DNA of 64,000 nt, taken from Parvimonas sp. oral taxon 393 str. F0440. GTDB lineage: Bacteria > Bacillota > Clostridia > Tissierellales > Peptoniphilaceae. The notes beneath the pieces are model-generated. The model did no database searches, was not told the DNA's origin, and saw only the letters and a program-made list of their open reading frames with translations. Made by a program: the position numbers and the translations under genes. Shown one piece after another: positions 9,191-18,909 of the stretch. How positions within the stretch are numbered: the first letter of the stretch is position 1; each line of letters starts with the position of its first letter. The stretch spans positions 372,001 through 436,000 of the forward strand of contig AFUS01000005.1 in NCBI GenBank assembly GCA_000223315.2, read 5' to 3'.

Positions 9191-10462
9191 TTAAATCTTT
9201 TCTTTTATTTTAAATTGTGCCATTAATATACTTACCAATGTTATTCCAATTACAATAAGATAAATTGATTTGTTTTGCTCAAAGCCTAAAATCCCTTGTG
9301 GAATTAATTTTGAAATCCAAAGATAAACTCTGTCTCCAAAATATACTCCCATCGCAAAAAACAATTGAAATATTCCCATACTTACATTTCTATCTTCCTT
9401 TTCAAAATATTGCATTGCCATTGAAATCAGACAAGTATATGCAATTCCATATCCAAAACCGTTAAATACATATCCTAAAAATGCTGGAAGATAAGAATTC
9501 GTTAATAAAATTATTATATAAAAAACTAAATTTGAAGCCAGTCCTAAAACCAAAGTTTTTTCAATTCCGATTTTCTTTGCAAAATACGTTCCTGCAAGTA
9601 CACTTGCAATAAGTTGAGGAAATGCGAATAAAACATCAATATACGCCAAAAATATTGGGGGCATATTCAAATTAACTTTTGCATAGGCAATCATATTTGC
9701 ACCGGATGTTGAAAACTTTATAAATGAAACTAAAATTGCTATCAAACAGATATAGAAATATCCTTTAAATTCAAAAACTTTCTTTACTTTCTCAAAGCTA
9801 AATCTCTTTGCAGAATAAGAAACGTCTTTAACAAAAAAAGTTAAAATTAAAGCTACAATTGAAATTGTTGCAGAAAGAGTCCAAAGCAATTTAAAATTTT
9901 TATATGTTCCATAAGTTGATAAATATTGAATGGGTGCTGCTATAAATTCTGCTAAAAGTGGTGCTATTGATAATATAGATGCAGAAATTGCTGCTTTTTC
10001 TTTAGAAAAAGTCTCTGAAAACAACACATTGAAAACCGCAAGCATTGAAGCACATATTCCCATAGCTATTGATGAAAAATAAAGGCTACTATAACTTGGC
10101 TTTAAAACCACCATCAATGATGCCAATGTCAAAACAAAAAGTGCAATTTGAATAAATATTTTTTTCCTATTAAAAATATCACTTAATATAAAAATAGGTA
10201 GTCTTATAAAACAGCTTATAAGTCCATATGCAGAAGTTATCTGTGCTGCTAAAACAATTGAAAAGCCTAGCCCTCCCTCTTCCATAGGACTTATGGCATA
10301 AAGCTTTCTATATGCTCTAACTACAGTTATTCCACTCCAAAAAAGTACAAATAACCAGAATATAAGTTTTTGATTTCTGTCTAAATCATATTTTTTTGAA
10401 ATAAAAAATATAATTATAAAAGTTAAAATTATCATAAAAATTGATGAATAAAGTTTATACAT
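9191..10462 (-). CDS. Major facilitator superfamily transporter
   Basis: This 423-residue protein has about 12 hydrophobic segments and the MFS loop 2-3 pattern near SDIFNRKKIF. It shows no substrate-specific motif I recognise. The ATG follows AGGAG by six bases and lies only ten bases after the stop of the arsenite methyltransferase, so the two genes are almost surely co-transcribed. That suggests export of a methylated arsenical or related compound, but this is inference from position only. Other MFS roles (drug or sugar export) are equally open. The frame is intact. Confidence 0.8.
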   Translation of the reverse strand: MYKLYSSIFMIILTFIIIFFISKKYDLDRNQKLIFWLFVLFWSGITVVRAYRKLYAISPMEEGGLGFSIVLAAQITSAYGLISCFIRLPIFILSDIFNRKKIFIQIALFVLTLASLMVVLKPSYSSLYFSSIAMGICASMLAVFNVLFSETFSKEKAAISASILSIAPLLAEFIAAPIQYLSTYGTYKNFKLLWTLSATISIVALILTFFVKDVSYSAKRFSFEKVKKVFEFKGYFYICLIAILVSFIKFSTSGANMIAYAKVNLNMPPIFLAYIDVLFAFPQLIASVLAGTYFAKKIGIEKTLVLGLASNLVFYIIILLTNSYLPAFLGYVFNGFGYGIAYTCLISMAMQYFEKEDRNVSMGIFQLFFAMGVYFGDRVYLWISKLIPQGILGFEQNKSIYLIVIGITLVSILMAQFKIKEKI

Positions 10463-10471
10463 TTTTCACTC

Positions 10472-11236
10472 CTAATTCTTTGGCTTAACTGCCAAAATTT
10501 TACCACGTCTTATATATTTCTTTAAATCTAATTTATGTCCCCATTTTGCAAGGTATTCTTCAGTTAATTCCTCTTCAATTATTGTATAGAGTTCAAAACC
10601 GACATTTTTTAAAATACTCTTTAACTTCTCCGAAGTTATAGATCCTGCGACTCAAGTAGCATAAAAAATCGGTTCATCTTTAACCCACGATGGCAATTCA
10701 TTAAACTGAACAATATCCGAAATTGAAATTCTTCCTCCAGCTTTTAAAACTCTAAAAATTTCAGAATACACCTTTTCCTTATCTTCACATAAGTTTATAA
10801 CACAATTTGAAATTACACAATCAACAAAATCGCTCTCAACTTTAAGATTATCTATATCTGAAACTCTAAAATCTGTATTTAAAAATCCTTTTTTCTCTCT
10901 TATGTAATTTGCTTTTTCAATCATTTCAGAAAGTCTGTCAATTCCAATAACTAAGCCTTTTTCTCCAACTATTTTACAAGCCTTAAATACATCCATACCT
11001 TTGCCACAACCCAAATCTAAAACAATTTCACCACTTTTTAGATTAGCATTTTGAATTGGATTTCCACAGCCCAAGCCAAGATTTGCTCCGTTTTCTATAT
11101 CTTCTAAAGTATAACCTAAACTTAAAGCAATTTTCTTTTCTATTTCTTTACTATTATCGCTATCTCTTAATCCATCATTTACAGCTATATTTTTATATAA
11201 ATCATCTATAGCTTTTTTACTATCACAACATTTCAC
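10472..11236 (-). CDS. arsM: Arsenite methyltransferase ArsM with in-frame TGA, probable selenoprotein
   Basis: The protein reads as a SAM-dependent ArsM: N-terminal CC, LGLGCGNP, SAM motif LDLGCGKGMD and the arsenic-site motif SNCVINL. Codon 195 is TGA (10654-10652). The frame continues with VAGSI and a family-like C-terminus to a TAG at 10474-10472, 254 residues in all. Canonical ArsM has a cysteine (GCVAGA or GCISGA type) exactly at the TGA, the third arsenic-binding Cys. A hairpin meeting bacterial SECIS rules lies 20 bases downstream. I therefore call Sec195. The alternative is a nonsense change of TGC or TGT to TGA. Reading stopped at the TGA would lose the last 60 residues. The enzyme would methylate trivalent arsenic. 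Confidence 0.8.
10618..10642 (-). promoter_or_regulatory. Candidate bacterial SECIS element
   Basis: After the TGA come nine bases, then the stem TCT-A-TAACTTC, loop GGA, and GAAGTTA-A-AGA: a 7-bp upper stem, one A-A mismatch and a 3-bp lower stem. The loop begins with G and is 20 bases from the TGA. This fits the published bacterial SECIS criteria (loop of 3-14 bases with an early G, 16-37 bases from UGA). SelB would read it to insert selenocysteine. Confidence 0.75.
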
Positions 11237-11359
11237 AATAAGCCTCCATACAACTTAATTATTTTATCACAAAATACAATATTAGTCTAATTTAGTATTT
11301 AATATTTACCACAATATAATTTCAACTTAACAATTCTAATTTTTACCGTCATATATATC

Positions 11360-11388
11360 TTGATTTTTTTCTAAATTCCCTGTATTAT
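11360..11388 (+). promoter_or_regulatory. Sigma-A promoter for the DUF1858 gene
   Basis: TTGATT (11360-11365) and TATTAT (11383-11388) are 17 bases apart, 30 bases upstream of the ATG. Confidence 0.7.
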
Positions 11389-11418
11389 ATGGGTATAAGA
11401 TAACTAGGAGGTGCAGTT

Positions 11419-11619
11419 ATGAAAATAACAAAAGATATGTTAATAGGAGACATTATCCAAATTCATCCGGATGCTGTTGAAATTCTATTTAATTTTGGAC
11501 TTTCTTGTGTAGGTTGTCCTGCAAGTCAAATGGAAACTCTTGAAGAAGCTACAATGGTTCATGGACTAAATTTAGATTTACTTCTTGATGTCTTAAATGA
11601 AAATAACACTTCAGTTTAG
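11419..11619 (+). CDS. DUF1858 domain redox protein
   Basis: This 66-residue protein is a single DUF1858 domain, called the hybrid-cluster-protein-associated redox disulfide domain. The conserved core is IHPDAVEILFNFGLSCVGCP, with the CxxC pair near residues 33-36. A strong AGGAGG site sits before the ATG. It stands alone on the plus strand with its own promoter and terminator between arsM and pepD. The domain is found in anaerobes near redox enzymes; the partner is not known. A disulfide or metal-binding role is inferred from the CxxC. Confidence 0.85.
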   Translation: MKITKDMLIGDIIQIHPDAVEILFNFGLSCVGCPASQMETLEEATMVHGLNLDLLLDVLNENNTSV

Positions 11620-11664
11620 AACAAATTCCTCACCTTTCACAAAAGTGTTCGGTGAGCAGTACAT

Positions 11665-11698
11665 AAAAAAATCGCGAGTAAAGTTATCGCGATTTTTT
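11665..11698. terminator. Bidirectional terminator between the DUF1858 gene and pepD
   Basis: AAAAAATCGCGA pairs with TCGCGATTTTTT around a 9-base loop, with T-tracts usable from both sides. Confidence 0.9.
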
Positions 11699-11718
11699 AT
11701 ATATTATATACTTATTTT

Positions 11719-13134
11719 TTATAATTTTTCTAATAATTCTTTTACAAATTCAAAAGTTCTTTGAGTTGAAGGAATATTCAATCTTTCAACAGGACTGTGA
11801 ACATCTTTCATTGTAGGTCCTATTGATATCATTTCCATATCAGGGAATGTATCAACAAAAACTGCCGGTTCTAATGCAGCGTGAACAACTTCTACTTTCA
11901 TTTCTTTTCCTGTTAAATTCTTATAAACTTCTAATGCAGTATCTCTTAATTTTGAAACTTTTGCAAATTCCCAAGGTTTATAATAATCTTCTAAAGTATA
12001 TTCAACACCATTTTCTTCATAAACTTTCTTTACAATATTAGTATATTCTTCAAAAGTCTTAGGATTTGAACTTCTTAATGAAAGTGTAAATCTAACAAAA
12101 TTTCCATCAAATTTAATCATAGCAAAGTTATCTGAACATTCAACGATTGAAGGATATTCTTCCATCATTGAATACACTCCATGAGGAATATTTCTAATTA
12201 CATTTTCAATTTTTTCTTGACATCCTTTACATAAAACTTCTTTTTCATTTTCAACTTTTTCTATGGAAACTCTCATATCTTTATCAAGTGGATATTCACT
12301 AATTAATTTAGAAAAATCAAGATTAAAATTGTCGGAATCACTCGTAAAAATAACTTTTGCATCTCTAGGAATAGCATTATGTTTAGTTCCACCTTCAATA
12401 CTAACTAATCTGTAATCCGCTATTTCTTTAACCATATCCATAGCTCTAAGAGCAAATTTTAATGAATTTCCTCTTTGTTGATGAATTTCCATTCCGGAGT
12501 GACCACCAAGCATATTATTTACAGATAAAACAAAAGTATTTTTCTTATCATTTTCTTCAAATTTAACCTTCAAAGTTCCCATAACATTATGTCCACCTGA
12601 ACAACCTGATAAAAGCACTCCTTCTTCCTCTGCGTCAATATTTAAAAGTTTTCTGCCTTTTAATAATTCTCTCTTTACAGCTCTAGCTCCTGCCATTGTT
12701 CTCTCTTCATCAGTAGTTACAAGCAATTCAAGTGCAGGATGTTTAGCTTCTTTATCTTCCAAAATAGCAAGTCCCATTGCAACTGCAATTCCGTCATCAG
12801 CTCCTAGAGTTGTACCTTCGGTCTTAACCCAATCTCCATCCACAATTACAGGAATAGGATCAACTAGAAAATCATGTTCAACTCCGTCAGATTTTTCAGC
12901 AACCATATCCATATGTCCTTGAATAACAACGGGTTCATGGTTTTCATACCCTTTATATGCAGGTTTTCTTATAACAATATTGTTGCTTTCGTCTTGAATA
13001 GTTTCTAGTCCTAAAGACTTTCCAACGCTGTATAAATAATCGCTGACTGCCTTTTCATTTCCTGATTCTCTTGGAATCTTTGTAAGCTCTTCAAAATAAT
13101 AAAAAACTCTTTCAGGTTTTAAATTTTCTAACAT
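11719..13134 (-). CDS. pepD: Aminoacyl-histidine dipeptidase (M20 family, PepD)
   Basis: This 471-residue M20 metallopeptidase matches PepD. Metal ligands are visible in GHMDMVAE (about residue 77), LGADDGIAVAMG (about 115) and TTDEERTMAG (about 146), and the C-terminal His is in VHAALEPAVF. PepD-type enzymes cut dipeptides such as carnosine and Xaa-His in the cytosol. It follows the glutaredoxin-like gene by nine bases and is probably in the glyS transcript. The frame is intact and length is normal for PepD (about 480). Confidence 0.93.
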   Translation of the reverse strand: MLENLKPERVFYYFEELTKIPRESGNEKAVSDYLYSVGKSLGLETIQDESNNIVIRKPAYKGYENHEPVVIQGHMDMVAEKSDGVEHDFLVDPIPVIVDGDWVKTEGTTLGADDGIAVAMGLAILEDKEAKHPALELLVTTDEERTMAGARAVKRELLKGRKLLNIDAEEEGVLLSGCSGGHNVMGTLKVKFEENDKKNTFVLSVNNMLGGHSGMEIHQQRGNSLKFALRAMDMVKEIADYRLVSIEGGTKHNAIPRDAKVIFTSDSDNFNLDFSKLISEYPLDKDMRVSIEKVENEKEVLCKGCQEKIENVIRNIPHGVYSMMEEYPSIVECSDNFAMIKFDGNFVRFTLSLRSSNPKTFEEYTNIVKKVYEENGVEYTLEDYYKPWEFAKVSKLRDTALEVYKNLTGKEMKVEVVHAALEPAVFVDTFPDMEMISIGPTMKDVHSPVERLNIPSTQRTFEFVKELLEKL

Positions 13135-13143
13135 AATTGCCTC

Positions 13144-13410
13144 CTATTTATTATATTCATCAAATTCTTCTATGCTGAAAAGTATTTTTTCCCCATCATT
13201 TATTACCATTGCAGGAATTCCTATTGAGCCTTTTTCTTTTGCAAAATCAAATGCAGAATTTTCTCTAAATTTTAAAAATTTTTTAAGATTTGCTAAATTT
13301 TCAGTAATGTCTAAATACAAATACTTAACTCCTCTTTCATCAAGTGCCTCTTTCATAACTATACAATCAGGGCACATACTTGAACCAAAAACAACTTTTT
13401 TCTTAACCAT
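13144..13410 (-). CDS. Glutaredoxin-like thiol-redox protein
   Basis: This 88-residue protein has a thioredoxin fold with the active site SSMCPDC near residues 11-17 and the cis-Pro segment IGIPAMVIN near 64-72. It resembles the small glutaredoxin-like proteins of anaerobic Firmicutes. It probably reduces a protein disulfide in the cytosol; the partner is unknown. It lies between glyS and pepD with gaps of eight and nine bases. Confidence 0.85.
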   Translation of the reverse strand: MVKKKVVFGSSMCPDCIVMKEALDERGVKYLYLDITENLANLKKFLKFRENSAFDFAKEKGSIGIPAMVINDGEKILFSIEEFDEYNK

Positions 13411-13418
13411 AATACCTC

Positions 13419-14809
13419 CTAAAATTCTAAAGACTTTTCAATAAAATCTTTTAGTTCTGAGATTTTTATTCTCTCTTGTTCCATAGTATCTCTAAATCTA
13501 ACTGTTACACAATTATCTTCCAAAGTATCAAAATCGACAGTTATACAGAATGGAGTTCCAATTTCATCTTGTCTTCTATATCTCTTTCCGATACTTCCTG
13601 AAACATCTGTATCTATCATGAAATATTTTGAAAGTTCATTATAAATTTCATCAGATTTTTCTGACAATTTTTTAGTAAGTGGTAAAATTGCAGCCTTAAA
13701 TGGAGCTAAAGCAGGATGAAGTCTTAAAACAGTTCTAACATCTCCTTCTCCTATTTCTTCATCATCATAAGCATTACATAGGAAAGCTAGAGCAACTCTA
13801 TCAGCTCCAAGTGAAGGTTCAATACAATATGGAATATATTTTTCATTTGTAACCGGGTCAATATATCTTAAATCTTCTCCGGAAACTTCAATATGTCTTG
13901 ATAAGTCATAATCCGTTCTATCTGCAATTCCCCAAAGTTCTCCCCAACCGAATGGGAATAAAAATTCTATATCACAAGTAGCTTTACTATAAAAACTCAA
14001 TTCTTCTTTTTCATGATCTCTAAGTCTTAAAGCTTCTTCATTCATTCCCAAAGATAATAACCAATTAAAAGAATAGTTTTTCCAATATTCATACCATTCT
14101 AAATCTTCTCCAGGTTTGCAAAAAAACTCTAATTCCATTTGTTCAAATTCACGAGTTCTAAAAGTAAAATTACCGGGAGTAATTTCGTTTCTAAAAGATT
14201 TACCAACTTGTGCAATTCCAAAAGGAACTTTTTTTCTTGAAGTTCTTGCAATATTTTTGAAATTAACAAAAATACCTTGTGCAGTTTCCGGCCTTAAGTA
14301 AATTTCAGATTTACTGTCTTCAGTAACACCTTGAAAAGTTTTAAACATAAGATTGAATCTTCTAATTCCGGTAAAATTTTGTTTTTTACAATTTGGACAA
14401 CAAATATTTTTTCTTTCATTAGTTCTTCAACTTTTTCATTTTCCCAACCGTCAACATTTATATCCCCAAGATTATTTTCAAAATAAAAATCTTCAATGAG
14501 TTTATCAGCTCTAAAACGAGATTTACATTCTTTACAGTCAATTAAAGGATCACTAAAACTTCCAACATGACCTGAAGCAACCCAAACTTCCGGATTCATC
14601 AAAATTGCACTGTCAAGACCAACATTATATTTAGATTGTTGAACAAATTTTTGCCACCAAGCCTTTTTTACATTATTTTTAAATTCAACACCTAAAGGAC
14701 CATAATCCCAAGTGTTAGCAAGTCCTCCGTAAATTTCTGACCCTGGATATATTATTCCCCTACTTTTACATAAAGAAACAATTTTTTCCATACTCTTTTC
14801 TGATTTCAT
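13419..14809 (-). CDS. glyS: Glycyl-tRNA synthetase, alpha2 (single-chain) type (frame broken by one missing base)
   Basis: The two halves together form the dimeric class II glycyl-tRNA synthetase: N-terminal [20 protein letters not shown], motif 2 region [15 protein letters not shown] and KSFRNEITP, and motif 3 near [12 protein letters not shown]. One extra A in the A-run at 14407-14412 joins the frames; the joint then reads through a CxxC zinc-type segment. Total length is about 463 residues, normal. The ATG at 14809 follows AGGAGG. A glycine-type T-box leader precedes it. It is essential, so the break is very probably an error. Confidence 0.94.
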
Positions 14810-14834
14810 AATATTCCTCCTAAAAATAAATAAA

Positions 14835-15011
14835 CAAAAAGGCCATATCGTAAGGGACGATATGACCGTGGTTCCACCCTAATTATGTTAAAAACATCAC
14901 TCTAAAAAAATTACTCCCGATTTCCCCATAATACAAAAATGTAATTTTTCACCAAACAATCACTCTCTAAAAATTTTGTACTATTTTTTATCGTTCAACG
15001 TAAATATTAAC
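14835..15011 (-). promoter_or_regulatory. T-box riboswitch upstream of glyS
   Basis: The minus strand holds the T-box core TTAGGGTGGAACCACGG, then the terminator hairpin GGTCATATCGT/ACGATATGGCC followed by five T. The AGAGAGTGA motif of stem I lies further 5'. Uncharged tRNA-Gly pairs with the core and prevents termination. I could not fix the specifier codon by eye. Confidence 0.92.
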
Positions 15012-15017
15012 AATTTA

Positions 15018-15046
15018 ATTCTAACATATTTAGATTTTAAAATCAA
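15018..15046 (-). promoter_or_regulatory. Sigma-A promoter for glyS
   Basis: TTGATT (15046-15041) and TAGAAT (15023-15018) are 17 bases apart, directly before the T-box leader. Confidence 0.75.
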
Positions 15047-15048
15047 TA

Positions 15049-17608
15049 CTAATAAACTATAACTCTCATTCCAACATAAGAATTACTGTAAATATATCCC
15101 ATTTTACTAGGATGAACATTTACGCAACCATGTGATCCTCCCCATCTATAGTAATTACTATTAGAGAAAGCAGAATATGGTTGCCAATTTGCATCATGAA
15201 TTCCATAGCTTCCATGGAATGGCATCCAATATTGAACCCATGAAGCATATCCCGGACCTCTTAATATCCTTGAATATTCTTTTGAAAGAACTCTGAAATT
15301 TCCTCTTACAGTAGGACTTACAGGCTTACCGCTTACTATACCGATTCTGGAAATTATACGTCCGTTTCTAACAAGCCATAGTTTTTGATCGCTTAAACTT
15401 ATAACTATAAAGTCACCATTTACATAACAACTTCTACCTGTATCTCTAGATATCCAAACACCATCTGAAACATACCAATCAGAATCAGCTAAACCTACTT
15501 CTTCTCCATCTAAATAAGATTTTCCGTCGTAAAATCCATTAGCATATTTTCCATTCACAAAATATCTTTGTCCATTCCCATCTGTTGCATATCCTGTATG
15601 TTTTTCTCCGTTTTTAAAGAAATACCAATCATATCCGTCATCATGCCAACCATTTGCAGGATATTTACTTCCATCATAATAGATTCCGTTTATATAAGTA
15701 TTTCCTGATGATTCTAAACCATCTTTATATAATTTTTCATTATATCTTCCGTTGGCATATTTTCCTTTTACAAAATATCTCTTTCCGTTGCTGTCTACTG
15801 CAAATCCCGTATGTTTTTTACCATCCACAAAGAAGTACCATGCATTTCCGTCGTCATACCAACCATTTGCAATCTTACCTTCTCCATAGAAAATTCCTTG
15901 GATATAGGTATTAGCATACTTTCCTTCTATAAAATACATCTCTCCGTTGCCATCTACAGCTTTTCCCGTATACTTTTTACCATTTTTGAAGAAATACCAT
16001 GCAAAGCCGTCGTCATACCAACCATTTGCAGGACTTATATTTTCATCGTAAAATATTCCATTTACATAAGTTCTTCCTTTTGACTCCAAACCGTTTTTAT
16101 ATAATTTGCCATCATATATTCCGTTGGCATATTTTCCTTTTACAAAATATCTTCTTCCATTTGCATCTGTTCCAAATCCATTATGTTTTTTACCACTTTG
16201 AAAGAAATACCATGCTTTCCCGTCATCACACCACCAATTTGCAAGTTTTCCATCTTTATAAAAAAGTCCGTCTATATAAGTATTTGCATATTTTCCTTTC
16301 ACAAAATACATTTCACCGTTCCCATCTACGGCTTTTCCTGTATATTTTTTACCATCTTTAAAGAAATACCATGCAGTTCCATCATCATACCAACCATTTG
16401 CAGGTTTTATATTTTCATCGTAAAATATTCCATTTACATAAGTTTGTCCTTTTGATTCTACACCTTCTTTATATAATTTACCATTATATATCCCATTGGC
16501 ATATTTTCCATCTACAAAATATCTCTTTCCATTAGCATCTATTCCATAACCATTATGCTTTATACCTTTTTGGAAAAAATACCAATCAGTTCCGTCATCA
16601 CACCACCAGTTTGCAATTTTTCCTTCAGTATAAAATATATCATCTATATAAGCATTGGCATATTTTCCGTTTAAAAAATATCTCTTTCCATTAGCATCTA
16701 TTCCATAGCCCTTATGTTTTTACCTTTTTGGAAAAATACCAATCAGTTCCGTCATCACACCACCAATTAGCGGGCTTCCCATCCTTATAAAAAATTCCAT
16801 CTACATAAGTATTCGCATATTTTCCTTTTATAAAGAGCATTTCACCATTTCCATCTACGGCTTCTCCTGTGTATTTTTTACCATCCATGAAGAAAAACCA
16901 TTCATTTCCGTCATCATACCAACCACTTGCAGGCTTTGCATCATATCCGTAAAAAATCCCATTTACATAAGTATTTCCTTTTGACTCCAAACCATTTTTA
17001 TATAATTTCCCATTATATATTCCGTTGGCATACTTTCCGTTTGAAAAATATCTTTTTCCGTTTCCGTCTACACCATAACCATTATGTTTTTTACCGTTTT
17101 GGAAGAAATACCATGCATTTCCGTCATCGCACCACCAATTAGCAAGTTTTCCATCCTTATAAAAAAATCCATCCACATAAGTATTCGCATATTTCCCATT
17201 AATAAAATACATCTCACCGTTTCCATCTACGGCTTTTCCTGTATATTTTTTACCATCTTTAAAGAAATACCATGCTTTACCATCATCATGCCAACCATTT
17301 GCAGGTTTTCCATCAGAACCATAAAAAATTCCATCTAAATAAACATTTGTTGAAACATCTCCATTTTTATATAAGATGCCATTATATACTCCATTAGCAT
17401 ATTTTCCATCTACAAAATATTTATTTTGATATTCACCTGTAAATTTTTTACCATTTTGGAAAAAATACTTTTCATTACCATCTTCTTTCCATCCATTAAA
17501 GCCTTCTGCAACGACAACAGCTTTATCTGTATACTTATTTAAAACTAATACATTTAACATAAGCAAAGACAAAACTAAAAAAATTCTTGATAAAAATTTC
17601 TTTTTCAT
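15049..17608 (-). CDS. Cell-wall-binding repeat protein with C-terminal L,D-transpeptidase domain (two missing bases)
   Basis: The gene starts MKKKFLSRIFLVLSLLM, a signal peptide, and continues with a long run of repeats built on WYFFKDGKKYTGKAVDGNG and GKYANTYVDGIFYKDG, related to choline- or glucan-binding repeats. The last 130 residues are a YkuD domain: LSDQKLWLVRNG, the His in GIHD, and the catalytic Cys in GGSHGCVNVH. It would be exported, hold to the wall through the repeats and cross-link or anchor murein. Frames break at 16717-16721 and 16732-16736, each lacking one base; the near-identical repeat copy around 16560-16580 has the full A6 run. Rejoined length is about 853 residues. The repeats could be miscounted in an assembly. 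Confidence 0.88.
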
Positions 17609-17696
17609 AACCCCTCCTATGTAAAAATTTAAAACATATAAAAACTTAAAATTTAACTAGATTTTGTTTTAAATATTTATTTAAAATACTGAATAT

Positions 17697-17725
17697 AGTA
17701 TATACAAAATATCTAAAAAAGTCAA
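17697..17725 (-). promoter_or_regulatory. Sigma-A promoter for the L,D-transpeptidase gene
   Basis: TTGACT (17725-17720) and TATACT (17702-17697) are 17 bases apart, about 90 bases before the ATG. Confidence 0.75.
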
Positions 17726-17763
17726 TTGAATTTTAACAATTATTCCTGTTACTTTCACACAAA

Positions 17764-17798
17764 AAAACTGTTATGAATCAAATATTCATAACAGTTTT
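17764..17798 (-). terminator. Terminator downstream of the YitT gene
   Basis: AAAACTGTTATGAAT pairs perfectly with ATTCATAACAGTTTT (15 bp, 5-base loop), with a T-run on the minus strand, 21 bases past the YitT stop. Confidence 0.9.
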
Positions 17799-17818
17799 AA
17801 ATTTTTATTCTTATAGTA

Positions 17819-18703
17819 TTATTTCTTACCTTTTGATACCTTTTTATTATCTTCTGTAAGGTAACTAAATCCTTCTCCTGAAACTTCGCTAACTGTTAAA
17901 ACATTTACAAATGCTTTACTGTCGAAGTCTTTTATATAATTCATAACTTTAATATATTCAGGTCTTGTAAGAATTGTTTCAATCATAACTCTTTCACTCT
18001 TGTAGTATCCTCCCTTTACTTCATAAAGTGTACTACCTCTATTAATTACATGAAGTATATAATCATTAATTTCTTCCCATTTTTGAGAATGGATATATAA
18101 TTTAATTCTAGTTTTATAACCTGTAAGAACTTTATCAATAACAATTGCATTAAATAATATACCAACTATTGCATACAATGCAGCATTAAGTCCATAGGCC
18201 GCATAACCCATTACTACAACTGAAAAATCTGCAATAAAAAGTCCTACACTTATATCTATATGAAAATACTCATTCAAAATTTTTCCAACAATATCAGTTC
18301 CACCTGTAGATGCGTTTTGATTTAATGTCAAAGCTATACCAACAGCAGTAACAACAACCCCTATAACCATACTCATAAATGCAGTATCAACTAAAGGTTG
18401 AATATTAGGAAACAATTGTTCAAAACCTATAAGTGAAAATGACAATACAATTGTAGCATATATACTAAGTCCCCCAAATTCTGTTCCTACTAACAAAAAA
18501 GCTAAAATAAACAAAATGACATTTATTGCAAGTTGGAACGTACCAACAGATACACTAGGAAAAAACTTTGCAAGCGCTATTGAAAGTCCGGATGTTCCCC
18601 CAATTGTCAAATTATATGGAACCATAAAAAAGTAAACTCCTGCTGAAACTAAAATAGCTCCTAATGTCGTAATTAAAATTTTATTAATCTTACTTGAATT
18701 CAT
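17819..18703 (-). CDS. YitT family membrane protein
   Basis: This 294-residue protein has five to six membrane segments with the GGTSGLSIAL and TGGTDIVGKIL motifs of the YitT family, and a C-terminal soluble DUF2179 domain (RGSTLYEVKGGYYKSERVMI, then VNVLTVSEVSGEGF). The family is widespread in Firmicutes. Its transport function is not settled. It is a single-gene unit with its own terminator. The frame is intact. Confidence 0.9.
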   Translation of the reverse strand: MNSSKINKILITTLGAILVSAGVYFFMVPYNLTIGGTSGLSIALAKFFPSVSVGTFQLAINVILFILAFLLVGTEFGGLSIYATIVLSFSLIGFEQLFPNIQPLVDTAFMSMVIGVVVTAVGIALTLNQNASTGGTDIVGKILNEYFHIDISVGLFIADFSVVVMGYAAYGLNAALYAIVGILFNAIVIDKVLTGYKTRIKLYIHSQKWEEINDYILHVINRGSTLYEVKGGYYKSERVMIETILTRPEYIKVMNYIKDFDSKAFVNVLTVSEVSGEGFSYLTEDNKKVSKGKK

Positions 18704-18909
18704 ATTTAATCCCTCCTACTAACTTACTGTACAAGTATAACAGAACTTTTCAAATTTTACAACAACCAAACTGTATAACTATTGATTTTTTTATAAAAAA
18801 AGTTTACAATTATTTTATAGTATATTTTACATTGGGTAAAATATAAAAATTTAAAATTTTAATTTACAAATTTATTGTAAATTAAAGTACATAATTATCG
18901 GAGGCTTAT

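Noticed and set aside
10652-10654. TGA read as tryptophan (alternative code)
   Set aside because: Tryptophan is encoded by TGG throughout, and TGA ends at least one other repaired gene (SpoU methylase). ArsM family has Cys, not Trp, at this site.
10652-11236. ArsM truncated at the TGA as the real gene end
   Set aside because: Family-like sequence continues in frame for 59 codons and a SECIS-like hairpin follows, so the short form is unlikely to be the intended product.
11237-11359. A riboswitch or regulator site between arsM and the DUF1858 gene
   Set aside because: I looked for an ArsR-type palindrome or riboswitch-like stems and saw none that stand out from AT-rich background.
15654-17338. 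Long plus-strand open frames opposite the L,D-transpeptidase gene
   Set aside because: They mirror the repeat units of the real gene on the other strand, are Phe/His/Ile rich, overlap each other and have no ribosome sites.
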